This document shows positions 8,389 to 17,117 of a DNA stretch of 46,663 nucleotides, one piece after another. This DNA comes from Dulcicalothrix desertica PCC 7102 (lineage in GTDB: Bacteria > Cyanobacteriota > Cyanobacteriia > Cyanobacteriales > Nostocaceae). How positions within the stretch are numbered: position 1 is the first letter of the stretch; every line of letters starts with the position of its first letter. Below the pieces are notes generated by a model that saw nothing but the letters and a program-made list of their open reading frames with translations, ran no database searches and was not told the DNA's origin. The stretch lies in the NCBI RefSeq assembly GCF_003991905.1, contig NZ_RSCL01000002.1, forward strand, positions 113,648 through 160,310, in the 5' to 3' direction. The translations under genes were made by a program, and so were the position numbers.

Positions 8389-11300
8389 CTAAATAGGAAG
8401 CTGTATCAAGAACTCAGTCCCTCTACCCACCTCAGATTGCACGTTTAAGCGACCACCATGTTTTTCCACCACAATTTGTTGGGCGATGGCCAATCCCAAT
8501 CCCGTACCTTTTCCTACAGGTTTAGTTGTAAATAAATGGTCAAAAATTCTCGCTTTAACATCTTCGGTCATGCCCTTACCATTATCCCGGATACGAATTT
8601 GAACTTGGTTCTCAACCATCGCGGTGTGAATTGTAATTTGTTGCGGACAGGCAGTGATTTCTTGAGGGGGTTGAGTTTTTGCCATCTCATCAAACATATC
8701 AATAGCATTGGCTAAAATATTCATAAACACTTGGTTTAACTGCCCAGGAAAGCATTTAATGAGTGATAGCTGACCATAGTCTTGAGTTACTTGAATGGCA
8801 GGGCGAAAATCATTGGCTTTAAGTCGATATTTAAGGATTAGCAAGGTACTATCAATTCCATCATGGATATTAGTACTGACTTTATTTTCAGTATCAGCAC
8901 GGGAGAAGGTACGCAAACTGGTGCTGATGCCTTTAATGCGCTCGGTCGCGCCTTCCATAGAATCTAGTAACCTTAGCAAGTCCTCACTGAGAAATTCTAG
9001 GTCAATTTCCTCTGCCTTGTCTTGAACAGGCGCCGCTGCATCAGGATGATATTGCTGATACAGTGTGAGATAGTCGAGTAAATCTTGAACATATTCTTTA
9101 GCATTGTTGATGCTGCCATTGAGGAAGCCAATGGGGTTGTTGATTTCATGGGCAACACCTGCTACCAAGTTGCCCAAAGATGCCATTTTTTCACTTTGGA
9201 TAATCTGGAGTTGCGATTGTTCAAGTTGCTGGGCATAGGTTTGAGCTTGTTGATAAAGTCGAGCATTTTCTAAGGAAATCGCCGCTTGAGTGCAGAGGAA
9301 GTTCAGACTCAGGATGCGATCACTAGTAAACACTCCACTGGTTGTGAGATTCTTCAAATATAGAATCCCAATTAACTGACCCTGATTGAGAATTGGCAAA
9401 CACAACACGCTCTTTGGTCGGCGCTGAATTAAATAATCATCAATGATAGGCAGATCGGTTTTAAGATCGTCAATCATTACCACTTTTTGAGTGTTTTTGA
9501 CATACTGTATCAGCTTGACAGGCAATTTATTACTACCTTTAAGTGGTTCAGAACGCAGTTCTACGATATTTGGTGTCGCATTAGCTACAATTTGCAACTC
9601 GCCTACCTGGTTGGGCATAATTAAAACACAGCGATTTCCTCCTGAGTGTTGCAAAAGAATCTGGGTGAGTTGATGGATGAGTTTATCTAATTGAATAGTA
9701 CTAGACAGGCTTTGAGAGGCTTTGATAATAGTCGTAAAATCGAGAATGGTATTAATGCTCGTACTGGAAGAACGACTGGTTTTTGTAGAACCATGAATTG
9801 ATATATTGGCAATTGAGGCCAAAGTCTCCAGAGAATTCAGGCTCTGCTGCGTAACTGGCTGGAGAATCGGGCGAAGTAAATGGGGGTAGTGCTGTTCTAA
9901 ATCATCAGTTTTGGCTTTAGCTCCCCAACGGGCGTAGCAGTAGTAAGCTTCTTGCATGTAGCCTGCGGCAATTTTTTCCTTGCCCAAGTTGAGGTAGAAT
10001 TTGGCAGCAAGTTCCGAAGCTAGGGCTTCTTCAAGGATGTAGCTGTTTTCCTTGGCTTTGGCTATGGCGTGGTCGTACAAATCTCCTGCTTCATAATTCT
10101 TATTTAAAACCCGGTATTTTTCCGCTTCTACTAAATAATATTGGTGTAAAACATTTATTGGGCAATGGTTTGCCCATAGTTGCATTTTTTCTTGGTTATC
10201 TATGACTTGTTTGAGAAGCTGTGTTTGTGTATCTTGATCGACTTCTAAAAAGATTCCAAGGTTTGCCAGAGACATGTAAAAATTGCATTGCCGAGAAATA
10301 ACCATTGCCAGACCACCGGGAGCATACTGCTCTAATTGGGCAGCGTATCCCCGAGCTAGCTCGTACTTGCCAAACAGATAGCTGAGTTGAAACTTAGTAA
10401 AATAAAATTCCAGTAGTGCAAACATATCATTGCTTTCAATACTGATGGGGAGCATGACCTCTTCATCGTAAGCTTCACCTTTCAAACAACAAACATCATC
10501 AACCTCTCCCAATAAATTTAGAATTCTTTGCCTTTGAATTTCATTGTGGTGAGCAATCCTTTCTTGCTTAAGAAGCTGGAGTGCCTGGGTATATGTTCGC
10601 ATCTCTTCGGCTAAGGTATTAAGCTCTTGACCGAGGAAATATAAATGAGTATTGTAATAACGGATGTTAATCCCCGCAAATTCTAAATCTCCTGTTTCTA
10701 ACCCAATTGAATAACCTTCCCAGAGAGATTGTACGGTTTCTCGAGTATGTTCCTTCCAATGCCTAACGAGACAATTAAATCCGTTCATCACTTTTGAAGT
10801 CACTTCTTTGGTATCAAAGTGACTTAAAAGCTCAATCGATAATTGACCAAATCGATAGCCAGACTCAATATCTTCAACTAATCCGCATAGGATAATACCA
10901 TAACCTACGTAACCAAAAGCTGACTGGGGAGAATTACCGTATTGAAGAGACAGACTCACTTGCTTTAATGGCACGAGAGGGTATAAGTCCGGAGCTGCTT
11001 GATAGGCAAGAGTCGTAATGTTGGATAAAATTCTCATTGCTGCCAAACATTTTTTATCCGTCATCAGAGGCAGATTAATTAAATCTTCAATTGGCTTATC
11101 CGCAAGCAGAGACGCAATTTGATTAAGTTCTGCCTGTATGTCAGAACTGCTAATATTTTCAGGGAATTCAACCCCTAATAACTTCAGAATTTCTTTTCCA
11201 AGTTGAACCGCTTCTTTTGCCTTATTTTGGGCGCCATAGGCTTGAATTTGCACTTCATGCACTTTGATTTTATCCAATGGATCGCTAACGCAATCTAAAA

Positions 11301-13800
11301 CTTTTTGAATAAATTCCGCCATCAATTCAAAATTGCCAGCTAAATAAGCAGCTTCTGCTCCTAGATTGTGCAATTCTAATGCCAACTGATACTGGCGCCA
11401 ACAATCTACTTTTAATAATTTAATTCCAAAGGTTGCATATTCGGTTGCAGCCGTGTAAGCAGTCGAGGCTCTCGCTTTAGAGCCAGCAGATAAATTTAAC
11501 CAAGCAAGTTCTTCCTGTTCCGCCAGTTCCGTAATTATTTGAACGCCGTAATTTAATTGATTAACAATATCAAAGATTTTTTTATCTCGCTCTGTTGCAG
11601 GTATTTTCTTGAGTAAGAGTTGACCGATTTTAAGATGAGTTGCCTGTTTTTGGTTATCAGCAATCAGAGAATAGGCGGCTTGTTGGACGCGGTCGTGCAA
11701 AAACCGATAGGCTAAATTTTCAATTTTGTTAGTATTTGCATCTGCCTCATCATGATTAAGATAAAATTTGTACACTTGACTTTCTGGCAGAATCAGCCCT
11801 TCTTGTAAGGCTTTCCAAAGGTTGCTTGCCGCATCAACAGCAGATTGTTCGGAAATGATAGCCAGAGTATTCAAATCAAATTGGTTGCCAATACAAGCCG
11901 CTAACTTCAAAACTGCCTGCGTCTCCACCGACAGTTTCTGTAACTGCAATGCCATAAACTCCACCACATCATCGGTCAATGCTAACTGTCGCACTGCCGC
12001 CATATCGCATTGCCAGTACCCTAGGTCAAACTGGAATTTAATCCAACCATCCTCGTGTAAAGCTTTGAGAAACTGGGTGGTAAAAAAGGGATTCCCTTTG
12101 GTTTTTTGATACACCAACCGTGTTAAAGGTTGAGCTAGTTCCTCGGTACAATTCAAGGTATCTGCCAGCAACTGATTTACCGTAATTTCCCCCAAAGGTT
12201 CCAGGGTAATGGTATTGACTACCGCTCCTGCTTTCTGGATATGTTCCAATGTCAGCATTAAGGGATGTGCTGGAAACACTTCATTGTCTCGATAGGCTCC
12301 CAGATTTAGCAAGTATCCACAACCAGCTTCACCCATCAATAATTGCAGCAAATTAAGGGAAGCTGAATCTGCCCATTGCAAGTCATCTAGGAACATCACC
12401 AGGGGATGTTCTTTTGTGGTAAACACTTGGATGAATTTTTGAAATAGTAAGTTGAAGCGATTTTGTGCTGCACTTCCAGAGAGTTCGGGGACTAGTGGTT
12501 GTTGTCCAATAATTCGCTCTAGTTCAGGTATCACCTCCACAATCACTTGCCCCTGAACGCCAACTGCGGCGATAATTTTGGTTCGCCATGTTGCTAGTTG
12601 GGCGTCGCTTTCACTCAGCAGTTGTCCCATCAAGTCACGAAAGGCTTGCACAAAAGCGGATAAAGGAATGTTGCGATTAAACTGGTCAAATTTGCCTTTG
12701 ATAAAATATCCCTGCTGACGGGTAATTGGTTTGTGGACTTCATTAACTACCGCCGTTTTCCCAATTCCAGAAAATCCCGCCACCAGCATCATTTCAGCCC
12801 TTCGGGCATAACATAAAGTATCAGATGTGCCATTAGCAACGCGCTCAAAAGCTTCTAGCAAGGTTGCAACTTTTTTTTCTCGCCCATAAAGTTTTTCGGG
12901 GATGAGAAAGCGGTCGCGTACATCTCTCTGGGCAATTTCAAAATATATAATTTTGCCAGTTTCTTTTAGTTGATATAGACAATTCTCTAAGTCATATTTC
13001 AATCCTAAAGCACTCTGATATCTATCTTCGGCGTTTTTTGCCATTAACTTCATCACAATATCTGAAAGTACTTCTGGAGTCTTTTCCCCATTCCCCAACC
13101 CTGAAGGCATTATAGCAATATGAGAATGTACTAATTCCATAGGGTCATTCGATGTAAATGGTAATTCTCCTGTTAATAATTCATAAAATGTTACTCCCAA
13201 AGAATAAAAATCGCTGCGGTAGTCTATCCCTCGGTTCATCCTACCTGTTTGTTCAGGTGAAATATAAGCGAGGGTTCCTTCTAAAATATTAGGACTTTTA
13301 ATTTCTTGAGTTTCTTTGGGCAACAGAGAAGCAATACTAAAATCTATCAGTTTAACTTGTTTTGTTTGGGGATGAATCAGGATATTTGCGGGTTTGATGT
13401 CTTTGTGGATAACACGGTTTTGGTGTAAATCGTGGAGAATATTCGTTAATTGAATAGCAGTCGCCAAAAATTCGACCAGTGAGAGGGTAGTAGTTTTTAT
13501 GTACTCTCGTAAAGAGATTTCTCCCTTATCTTCCATCACCAAAATATAACCGTTCCTATAAGCTTCTAATAATAAAGGACGAACAATACCGTCCAGGTTG
13601 AGATTTTTGCTAATGGTATATTGATTGCGAAATTGCAGTAATTCGTTGAAGCTTGGGTATTCAGATGCCAGCAGTTTAATAACTACAGCAAGTGTGTCTT
13701 GCTCTCGGATAGCTCGATACACTCTAGTTCTGGAGCCTGCATACAGTTGAGAGCTAATTTTATATCCGGGAATCACAGGGTCTAAGCTTATAGTTATCAT
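8389..13800 (-). CDS. Ser/Thr kinase - AAA ATPase - GAF - histidine kinase fusion (Hstk-like)
   Basis: A 1803-residue cytoplasmic signalling protein. Residues about 10-280 form a Ser/Thr kinase domain with K42, catalytic loop HKDIKPANI (132-140) and an activation-loop segment SPEQTGRMNRG. The metal-binding motif is DFS (153-155) instead of DFG. Residues about 305-600 form a predicted ATPase with Walker A GFSGIGKT (342-349) and Walker B LVMFLDDLQWAD. A long helical TPR-like middle follows, then a GAF domain (LDKLIHQLTQILLQHSGGNR onwards). A HisKA domain has phospho-acceptor H1551 in VAHEINNP, and HATPase boxes DNGKGM (1739) and GTGLGL (1765) end the protein. This order matches the two-component/STK hybrids of heterocystous cyanobacteria. 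No membrane segment and no receiver domain are seen; the partner is unknown. Confidence 0.93.
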   Translation of the reverse strand: MITISLDPVIPGYKISSQLYAGSRTRVYRAIREQDTLAVVIKLLASEYPSFNELLQFRNQYTISKNLNLDGIVRPLLLEAYRNGYILVMEDKGEISLREYIKTTTLSLVEFLATAIQLTNILHDLHQNRVIHKDIKPANILIHPQTKQVKLIDFSIASLLPKETQEIKSPNILEGTLAYISPEQTGRMNRGIDYRSDFYSLGVTFYELLTGELPFTSNDPMELVHSHIAIMPSGLGNGEKTPEVLSDIVMKLMAKNAEDRYQSALGLKYDLENCLYQLKETGKIIYFEIAQRDVRDRFLIPEKLYGREKKVATLLEAFERVANGTSDTLCYARRAEMMLVAGFSGIGKTAVVNEVHKPITRQQGYFIKGKFDQFNRNIPLSAFVQAFRDLMGQLLSESDAQLATWRTKIIAAVGVQGQVIVEVIPELERIIGQQPLVPELSGSAAQNRFNLLFQKFIQVFTTKEHPLVMFLDDLQWADSASLNLLQLLMGEAGCGYLLNLGAYRDNEVFPAHPLMLTLEHIQKAGAVVNTITLEPLGEITVNQLLADTLNCTEELAQPLTRLVYQKTKGNPFFTTQFLKALHEDGWIKFQFDLGYWQCDMAAVRQLALTDDVVEFMALQLQKLSVETQAVLKLAACIGNQFDLNTLAIISEQSAVDAASNLWKALQEGLILPESQVYKFYLNHDEADANTNKIENLAYRFLHDRVQQAAYSLIADNQKQATHLKIGQLLLKKIPATERDKKIFDIVNQLNYGVQIITELAEQEELAWLNLSAGSKARASTAYTAATEYATFGIKLLKVDCWRQYQLALELHNLGAEAAYLAGNFELMAEFIQKVLDCVSDPLDKIKVHEVQIQAYGAQNKAKEAVQLGKEILKLLGVEFPENISSSDIQAELNQIASLLADKPIEDLINLPLMTDKKCLAAMRILSNITTLAYQAAPDLYPLVPLKQVSLSLQYGNSPQSAFGYVGYGIILCGLVEDIESGYRFGQLSIELLSHFDTKEVTSKVMNGFNCLVRHWKEHTRETVQSLWEGYSIGLETGDLEFAGINIRYYNTHLYFLGQELNTLAEEMRTYTQALQLLKQERIAHHNEIQRQRILNLLGEVDDVCCLKGEAYDEEVMLPISIESNDMFALLEFYFTKFQLSYLFGKYELARGYAAQLEQYAPGGLAMVISRQCNFYMSLANLGIFLEVDQDTQTQLLKQVIDNQEKMQLWANHCPINVLHQYYLVEAEKYRVLNKNYEAGDLYDHAIAKAKENSYILEEALASELAAKFYLNLGKEKIAAGYMQEAYYCYARWGAKAKTDDLEQHYPHLLRPILQPVTQQSLNSLETLASIANISIHGSTKTSRSSSTSINTILDFTTIIKASQSLSSTIQLDKLIHQLTQILLQHSGGNRCVLIMPNQVGELQIVANATPNIVELRSEPLKGSNKLPVKLIQYVKNTQKVVMIDDLKTDLPIIDDYLIQRRPKSVLCLPILNQGQLIGILYLKNLTTSGVFTSDRILSLNFLCTQAAISLENARLYQQAQTYAQQLEQSQLQIIQSEKMASLGNLVAGVAHEINNPIGFLNGSINNAKEYVQDLLDYLTLYQQYHPDAAAPVQDKAEEIDLEFLSEDLLRLLDSMEGATERIKGISTSLRTFSRADTENKVSTNIHDGIDSTLLILKYRLKANDFRPAIQVTQDYGQLSLIKCFPGQLNQVFMNILANAIDMFDEMAKTQPPQEITACPQQITIHTAMVENQVQIRIRDNGKGMTEDVKARIFDHLFTTKPVGKGTGLGLAIAQQIVVEKHGGRLNVQSEVGRGTEFLIQLPI

Positions 13801-13939
13801 TATACTTATATTATAGTGAAAGTTTGTTTTTGCTTCTTAAAGCTAGTGTTCCCAGACGCTTACCAGTTTTTACGCCAATAAACTTTCTTCATGAAAACTT
13901 CATAAATGTTTTCATCATGACCGGGAACTTACAGTAATC
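13801..13939. other. intergenic start of a gene-decay region
   Basis: Probable promoter side of the large kinase gene. A hairpin with ATGAAAAC (13891-13898) and GTTTTCAT (13908-13915) is visible. No gene. Confidence 0.35.
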
Positions 13940-14077
13940 GAAAACCGTGAGTTTCTAGAGGTAATTACTTCGTCAGTTCCTGTAGAATTAGAGCAATTCA
14001 GTACATTTTATCTACATAGTATGGGGCTAGTACAGCTTCAACCTGCTGTAGGCGCCGAAAAAGATGAAATGGTGTAA
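13940..14077 (+). pseudogene. short remnant resembling the C-terminus of an AAA-like ATPase
   Basis: Forty-five codons are open and read ENREFLEVITSSVPVELEQF, then YLHSMGLVQLQ, to a TAA at 14075-14077. The pattern (V-L-(D/E)-x-(F/I)...Y-x-L-x-SMGLV-L) is like the end of cyanobacterial AAA-like (AAA_35 type) proteins. There is no start codon context and no upstream part. This is inference from a short match and could be chance. Confidence 0.3.
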
Positions 14078-14813
14078 CGCCATCTACTTTTAAAATTTCA
14101 TATTGGAACGGTAATATTTATTGGGCTACACCAGAAGATATTAAAACTGCAAAAGGAAAATTTATCTTCAACACAAAGCGTAAAATAACGCAACAAGCTT
14201 TTGATAACTGTGCAGCTAAACTTGCACAAGTCGGCAGTATTATATTAACATCTCGCGCAAACATTGGAAATGTAGCATTAGCTGGTGTCGAACTTTGTAC
14301 AAATCAAAGCTGCAAAGCACTTGTACCTAAATCAAAAGATATTAATACTGATTATTTTTATTATCAACTACTAGCAAGAAAGCAAGAACTTCTAGTGCTA
14401 GAAAAAGGTACAACATTTTAAGAATTGGCAACTTATGATTTACAAAACTTTGAGCTTTGGTTGCTTTCAATTGCTTTATAAAACAACATTGCTAATTATC
14501 TTGATTGCGAAACAGACAAACTTAATGCGTTAATAGTAGCTAAAAAAAAATCCTAGAAATCCTAATAGAAAGGCGCCGCGTCATTAATTATACTGTCAAT
14601 AATGATACAAGAGTCTATCTTCAATCTCACTCAAAACATAATAATTTTACTTATATCTCAACAGCTAATACCAAGCAACTACATGTTGAATTCATAACTT
14701 CAAAGTTGGATGAATTAATAAACACCATTAATAGTAAAATTAAATTGCTTTATGAACGTCGTACTGCTTTAATAGAAGCAGCAATCAGCGGGCGCCTCCA
14801 CGCAATAATGTAG
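14071..14813 (+). pseudogene. hsdS: degraded type I restriction specificity subunit (HsdS)
   Basis: Without its N-terminus, the frame reads GVTPSTFKISYWNGNIYWAT, then PEDIKTAKGKF, the classical opening of an HsdS target-recognition domain. It continues through TSRANIGNVALAGVELCTNQ and YFYYQLLARKQELLVLEKGT. An in-frame TAA then interrupts the expected TFKELATYDL segment, and further stops follow (near 14480 and 14550). The last part returns to the family's C-terminal coiled region, LDELINTINSKIKLLYERRT then ALIEAAISGRL, ending at TAG 14811-14813. HsdS selects the DNA target of a restriction-modification complex. No hsdM or hsdR is in the window. Several stops make loss of function near certain. 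Confidence 0.8.
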
Positions 14814-14815
14814 AT

Positions 14816-14884
14816 ATGCAACTCAAAAATCTTACCCTGACTCAGTTTCGTGGCTTCGAGCAAGCATTGTTATTGCCATATTGA
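14816..14884 (+). pseudogene. N-terminal stub of an AAA/RecF-type ATPase
   Basis: The ATG two bases after the HsdS stop begins MQLKNLTLTQFRGFEQALLL, the usual start of RecF/OLD-like AAA ATPases that often follow hsdS in type I loci, but a stop comes after PY. No Walker A motif follows. Downstream (to about 15120) another open fragment reads TLSEQHLFVSPLDASCETRF, which I do not recognise. The locus is probably a decayed restriction island. Confidence 0.45.
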
Positions 14885-15120
14885 ACATGTTAAACCTTAA
14901 GACCATTGCACGGCAATAGAAACTGTTTCTTACAACAATATAGTTGCTTGTTATCCTGCCCCTAATCCTTTATCTAAAACAGGATATGGTGCAGAACAAA
15001 AAGGTAATTGGCCTACTCTATCAGAACAACACTTGTTTGTATCTCCCTTAGATGCATCATGCGAAACACGCTTTATATTTAACTTACGAGGTGAAATTAA
15101 AGCTAGGAACGCAGAAGACC

Positions 15121-15210
15121 CTCTAAGATGCTTCGTACCTCAGCATGACAATCTAAGATGCTTCGTACCTCAGCATGACACTCTAAGATGCTTCGTACCT
15201 CAGCATGACA
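15121..15210. repeat. three tandem copies of a 30-bp repeat
   Basis: Units at 15121-15150, 15151-15180 and 15181-15210 differ only at their first two bases; the shared core includes AAGATGCTTCGTACCTCAGC. A degenerate fourth copy lies near 15265-15290. An open frame runs through it, but the repeated peptide is a by-product. Confidence 0.85.
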
Positions 15211-15221
15211 CAGAAGGTTTG

Positions 15222-15250
15222 TCTTGTGGGATGGGCATCCTTGCCCGTCC
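15222..15250. repeat. 29-bp dispersed repeat, copy 1
   Basis: Identical to 27816-27844. The inner part (GATGGGCATCCTTGCCCGTC) can pair as a hairpin. Before the 7.7-kb element inserted, the two copies flanked the gcv operon at a distance of about 4.9 kb. Confidence 0.8.
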
Positions 15251-15337
15251 AAATGTACTACTTAAAGATGCTTCTACCTGTGCATGACAGAGGACATTAG
15301 GATAAGAGATATTGACCTACTATAAGTAAAATTACCC

Positions 15338-16474
15338 GTGGCTAATCCGAAAGAAGACCTCGAAATTCTCGCGCGTACTCCGTTGTATGCTTTTGCCCAG
15401 GAACTCAAAGCTAGGTTTACTGGTTTTGGTGGTTGGGATATGCCTTTACAGTTTAGCGGTATTACTGCTGAACATGAAGCGGTTAGAAATAAGGCGGGCA
15501 TTTTTGATATATCCCATATGGGTAAGTTTACTCTCGAAGGTAAAGATTTAGTCTCACAGCTACAAAAACTGGCGCCTTCTGATTTCATCCGTCTCCAATC
15601 TGGTCAAGCGCAGTATAGTGTATTGTTGAATCCTCAAGGTGGTATCATCGATGACATTATTTTTTACTACCAAGGTGAAACTAGTACGGGGGAACAACGA
15701 GGTGTGTTAATTGTCAACGCTGCTACCTGTGCTAAAGATAAAGAATGGTTACTAAACAATCTTGATACTAATCAAATAAAGTTCCAAGACGTATCGTCTC
15801 AAAAAATTCTAATTGCGCTTCAGGGCCCATCGAGTGTTGCTTTACTACAACCCTTTGTAAACCAAGACCTTTCCCCTATTAAAGCTTTTGGACATATTGA
15901 AGCTAATATCCTAGACCAACCCGCTTTTATTGCCCGAACTGGTTATACGGGTGAAGATGGGTTTGAAATTATGCTCGACCCTGATGCCGGCACCCAATTA
16001 TGGCAAAATTTAATTCAAGCTGGCGCCGCTCCTTGTGGACTTGGCGCCCGTGATACCCTACGTCTTGAAGCGGCAATGGCACTGTATGGACAAGATATAG
16101 ATGATACAACTACACCCTTAGAAGCTGGGTTAGGTTGGTTAGTTCATTTAGATACAAAAGGTGACTTTATTGGACGTTCGGTATTGGAACAACAAAAAGC
16201 AGAAGGTGTAAAACGGCGCCTGGTAGGGTTACAAATGCAGGGACGTAATATTGCGCGTCATGCTTACCAAGTATTATCCGAAGGTAAAATAGTTGGGGAA
16301 ATTACAAGCGGTACTTTATCACCCACACTTGGTTATCCCATTGCTTTAGCATACGTTCCCACTGAATTATCTTCAATCGGTCAAACCCTAAATGTAGATA
16401 TTCGTGGTAAAACTTATCCCGCAGTTGTTGTCAAACGTCCCTTTTATCGTTCAAAATCACGATTGACTAATTAG
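15338..16474 (+). CDS. gcvT: glycine cleavage system T protein (aminomethyltransferase)
   Basis: A 378-residue protein that transfers the methylene group from the aminomethyl-lipoyl arm of GcvH to tetrahydrofolate, releasing ammonia. Family landmarks are LYAFAQELKARFTGFGGWDM at the start, AGIFDISHMGKF, the aspartate-containing GQAQYSVLLNPQGGIIDD, GYTGEDGFEIM, LGARDTLRLEAAMALYGQD, and the C-terminal GEITSGTLSPTLGYPIALAY. The length is normal. The GTG start at 15338 gives the expected N-terminus; no clear ribosome site precedes it. It is first in the order gcvT-gcvH-gcvP, all on the plus strand. Two GGCGCC sites lie 21 bp apart at 16022 and 16043. I see no glycine riboswitch. Confidence 0.97.
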   Translation: MANPKEDLEILARTPLYAFAQELKARFTGFGGWDMPLQFSGITAEHEAVRNKAGIFDISHMGKFTLEGKDLVSQLQKLAPSDFIRLQSGQAQYSVLLNPQGGIIDDIIFYYQGETSTGEQRGVLIVNAATCAKDKEWLLNNLDTNQIKFQDVSSQKILIALQGPSSVALLQPFVNQDLSPIKAFGHIEANILDQPAFIARTGYTGEDGFEIMLDPDAGTQLWQNLIQAGAAPCGLGARDTLRLEAAMALYGQDIDDTTTPLEAGLGWLVHLDTKGDFIGRSVLEQQKAEGVKRRLVGLQMQGRNIARHAYQVLSEGKIVGEITSGTLSPTLGYPIALAYVPTELSSIGQTLNVDIRGKTYPAVVVKRPFYRSKSRLTN

Positions 16475-16480
16475 TAATTA

Positions 16481-16550
16481 GTTAGGAGTGAGGAGTGAGG
16501 AGTGAGGAATTAAATTTCCAACTCCTAACTCCTAACTCCTAATTCCTAAC
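16481..16550. repeat. STRR heptanucleotide repeats forming a large hairpin between gcvT and gcvH
   Basis: The left arm (16481-16512) is built of GGAGTGA-type 7-mers and the right arm (16520-16550) of AACTCCT-type 7-mers. The arms are largely complementary, so the transcript could fold into a long imperfect stem between two operon genes. A sister copy lies after gcvH. Confidence 0.85.
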
Positions 16551-16569
16551 TATACTTAGAGGATTTGAT

Positions 16570-16959
16570 ATGGGCTTTGAATACCCCGACAATTTGAGAT
16601 ACCTAGATACTCATGAGTATGTGAGGCTAGATGGAGATATTGCCACTGTTGGTATTACAGCATTTGCTGTTGACCAGTTAGGGGACATTGTATTTTTGGA
16701 ATTGCCAGACGTTGGAGAAACTGTTACTAAAGGTGACAGCTTTGGTACTGTTGAGTCTGTAAAAGCCGTTGAAGACCTAAATGCACCTATTACTGGTACC
16801 GTCCTCGAACGTAATGATGCCTTAATTGAGGCGCCGGAGCAAATAGGCGATGACCCTTATGGAGAAAGTTGGCTGTTAAAAATTCGTGTCCAGGACGAAA
16901 GCGAAGTTGAAGACGCAATGACAGCAGACGAATATCGCGCCCAAGTCGAAGGAGAATAG
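16570..16959 (+). CDS. gcvH: glycine cleavage system H protein (lipoyl carrier)
   Basis: A 129-residue carrier protein of normal length. The lipoylated lysine is in [12 protein letters not shown], and the flanking strands ([44 protein letters not shown]) match GcvH. It shuttles the aminomethyl group between the P, T and L proteins. AGAGGA sits 6 bases upstream of the ATG. It lies between gcvT and gcvP; the L protein (lipoamide dehydrogenase) is not in this window, as is common. Confidence 0.97.
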   Translation: MGFEYPDNLRYLDTHEYVRLDGDIATVGITAFAVDQLGDIVFLELPDVGETVTKGDSFGTVESVKAVEDLNAPITGTVLERNDALIEAPEQIGDDPYGESWLLKIRVQDESEVEDAMTADEYRAQVEGE

Positions 16960-16961
16960 GG

Positions 16962-17049
16962 AGTTAGGAGTGAGGAGTGAGGAGTGAGGAATTAATAAGT
17001 ATTTGTTGATTACTCCCAACTCCTAATTCCTAACTCCTAACTCCTAACT
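16962..17049. repeat. second STRR hairpin, between gcvH and gcvP
   Basis: The same heptamer families as the copy before gcvH: left arm about 16962-16995, right arm about 17014-17049. It is followed by an A-run. It may separate or stabilise operon segments. Confidence 0.85.
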
Positions 17050-17117
17050 AAAAAAAATATGACGTTACAAATACAGATGTTGCAAAATATTAAATAGTCA
17101 CGTCTGGAGACCATATT

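Noticed and set aside
15121-15210. Three regular 30-bp repeats that could suggest a CRISPR array
   Set aside because: The units abut without spacers and no cas gene is near; they are a simple tandem repeat.
15033-15287. An 84-codon open frame across the tandem repeats
   Set aside because: More than a third is encoded by the 30-bp repeats; the rest is part of a decayed region.
15211-15337. Possible glycine riboswitch before gcvT
   Set aside because: The leader is short and consists of repeats; no tandem glycine aptamer pattern was recognised.
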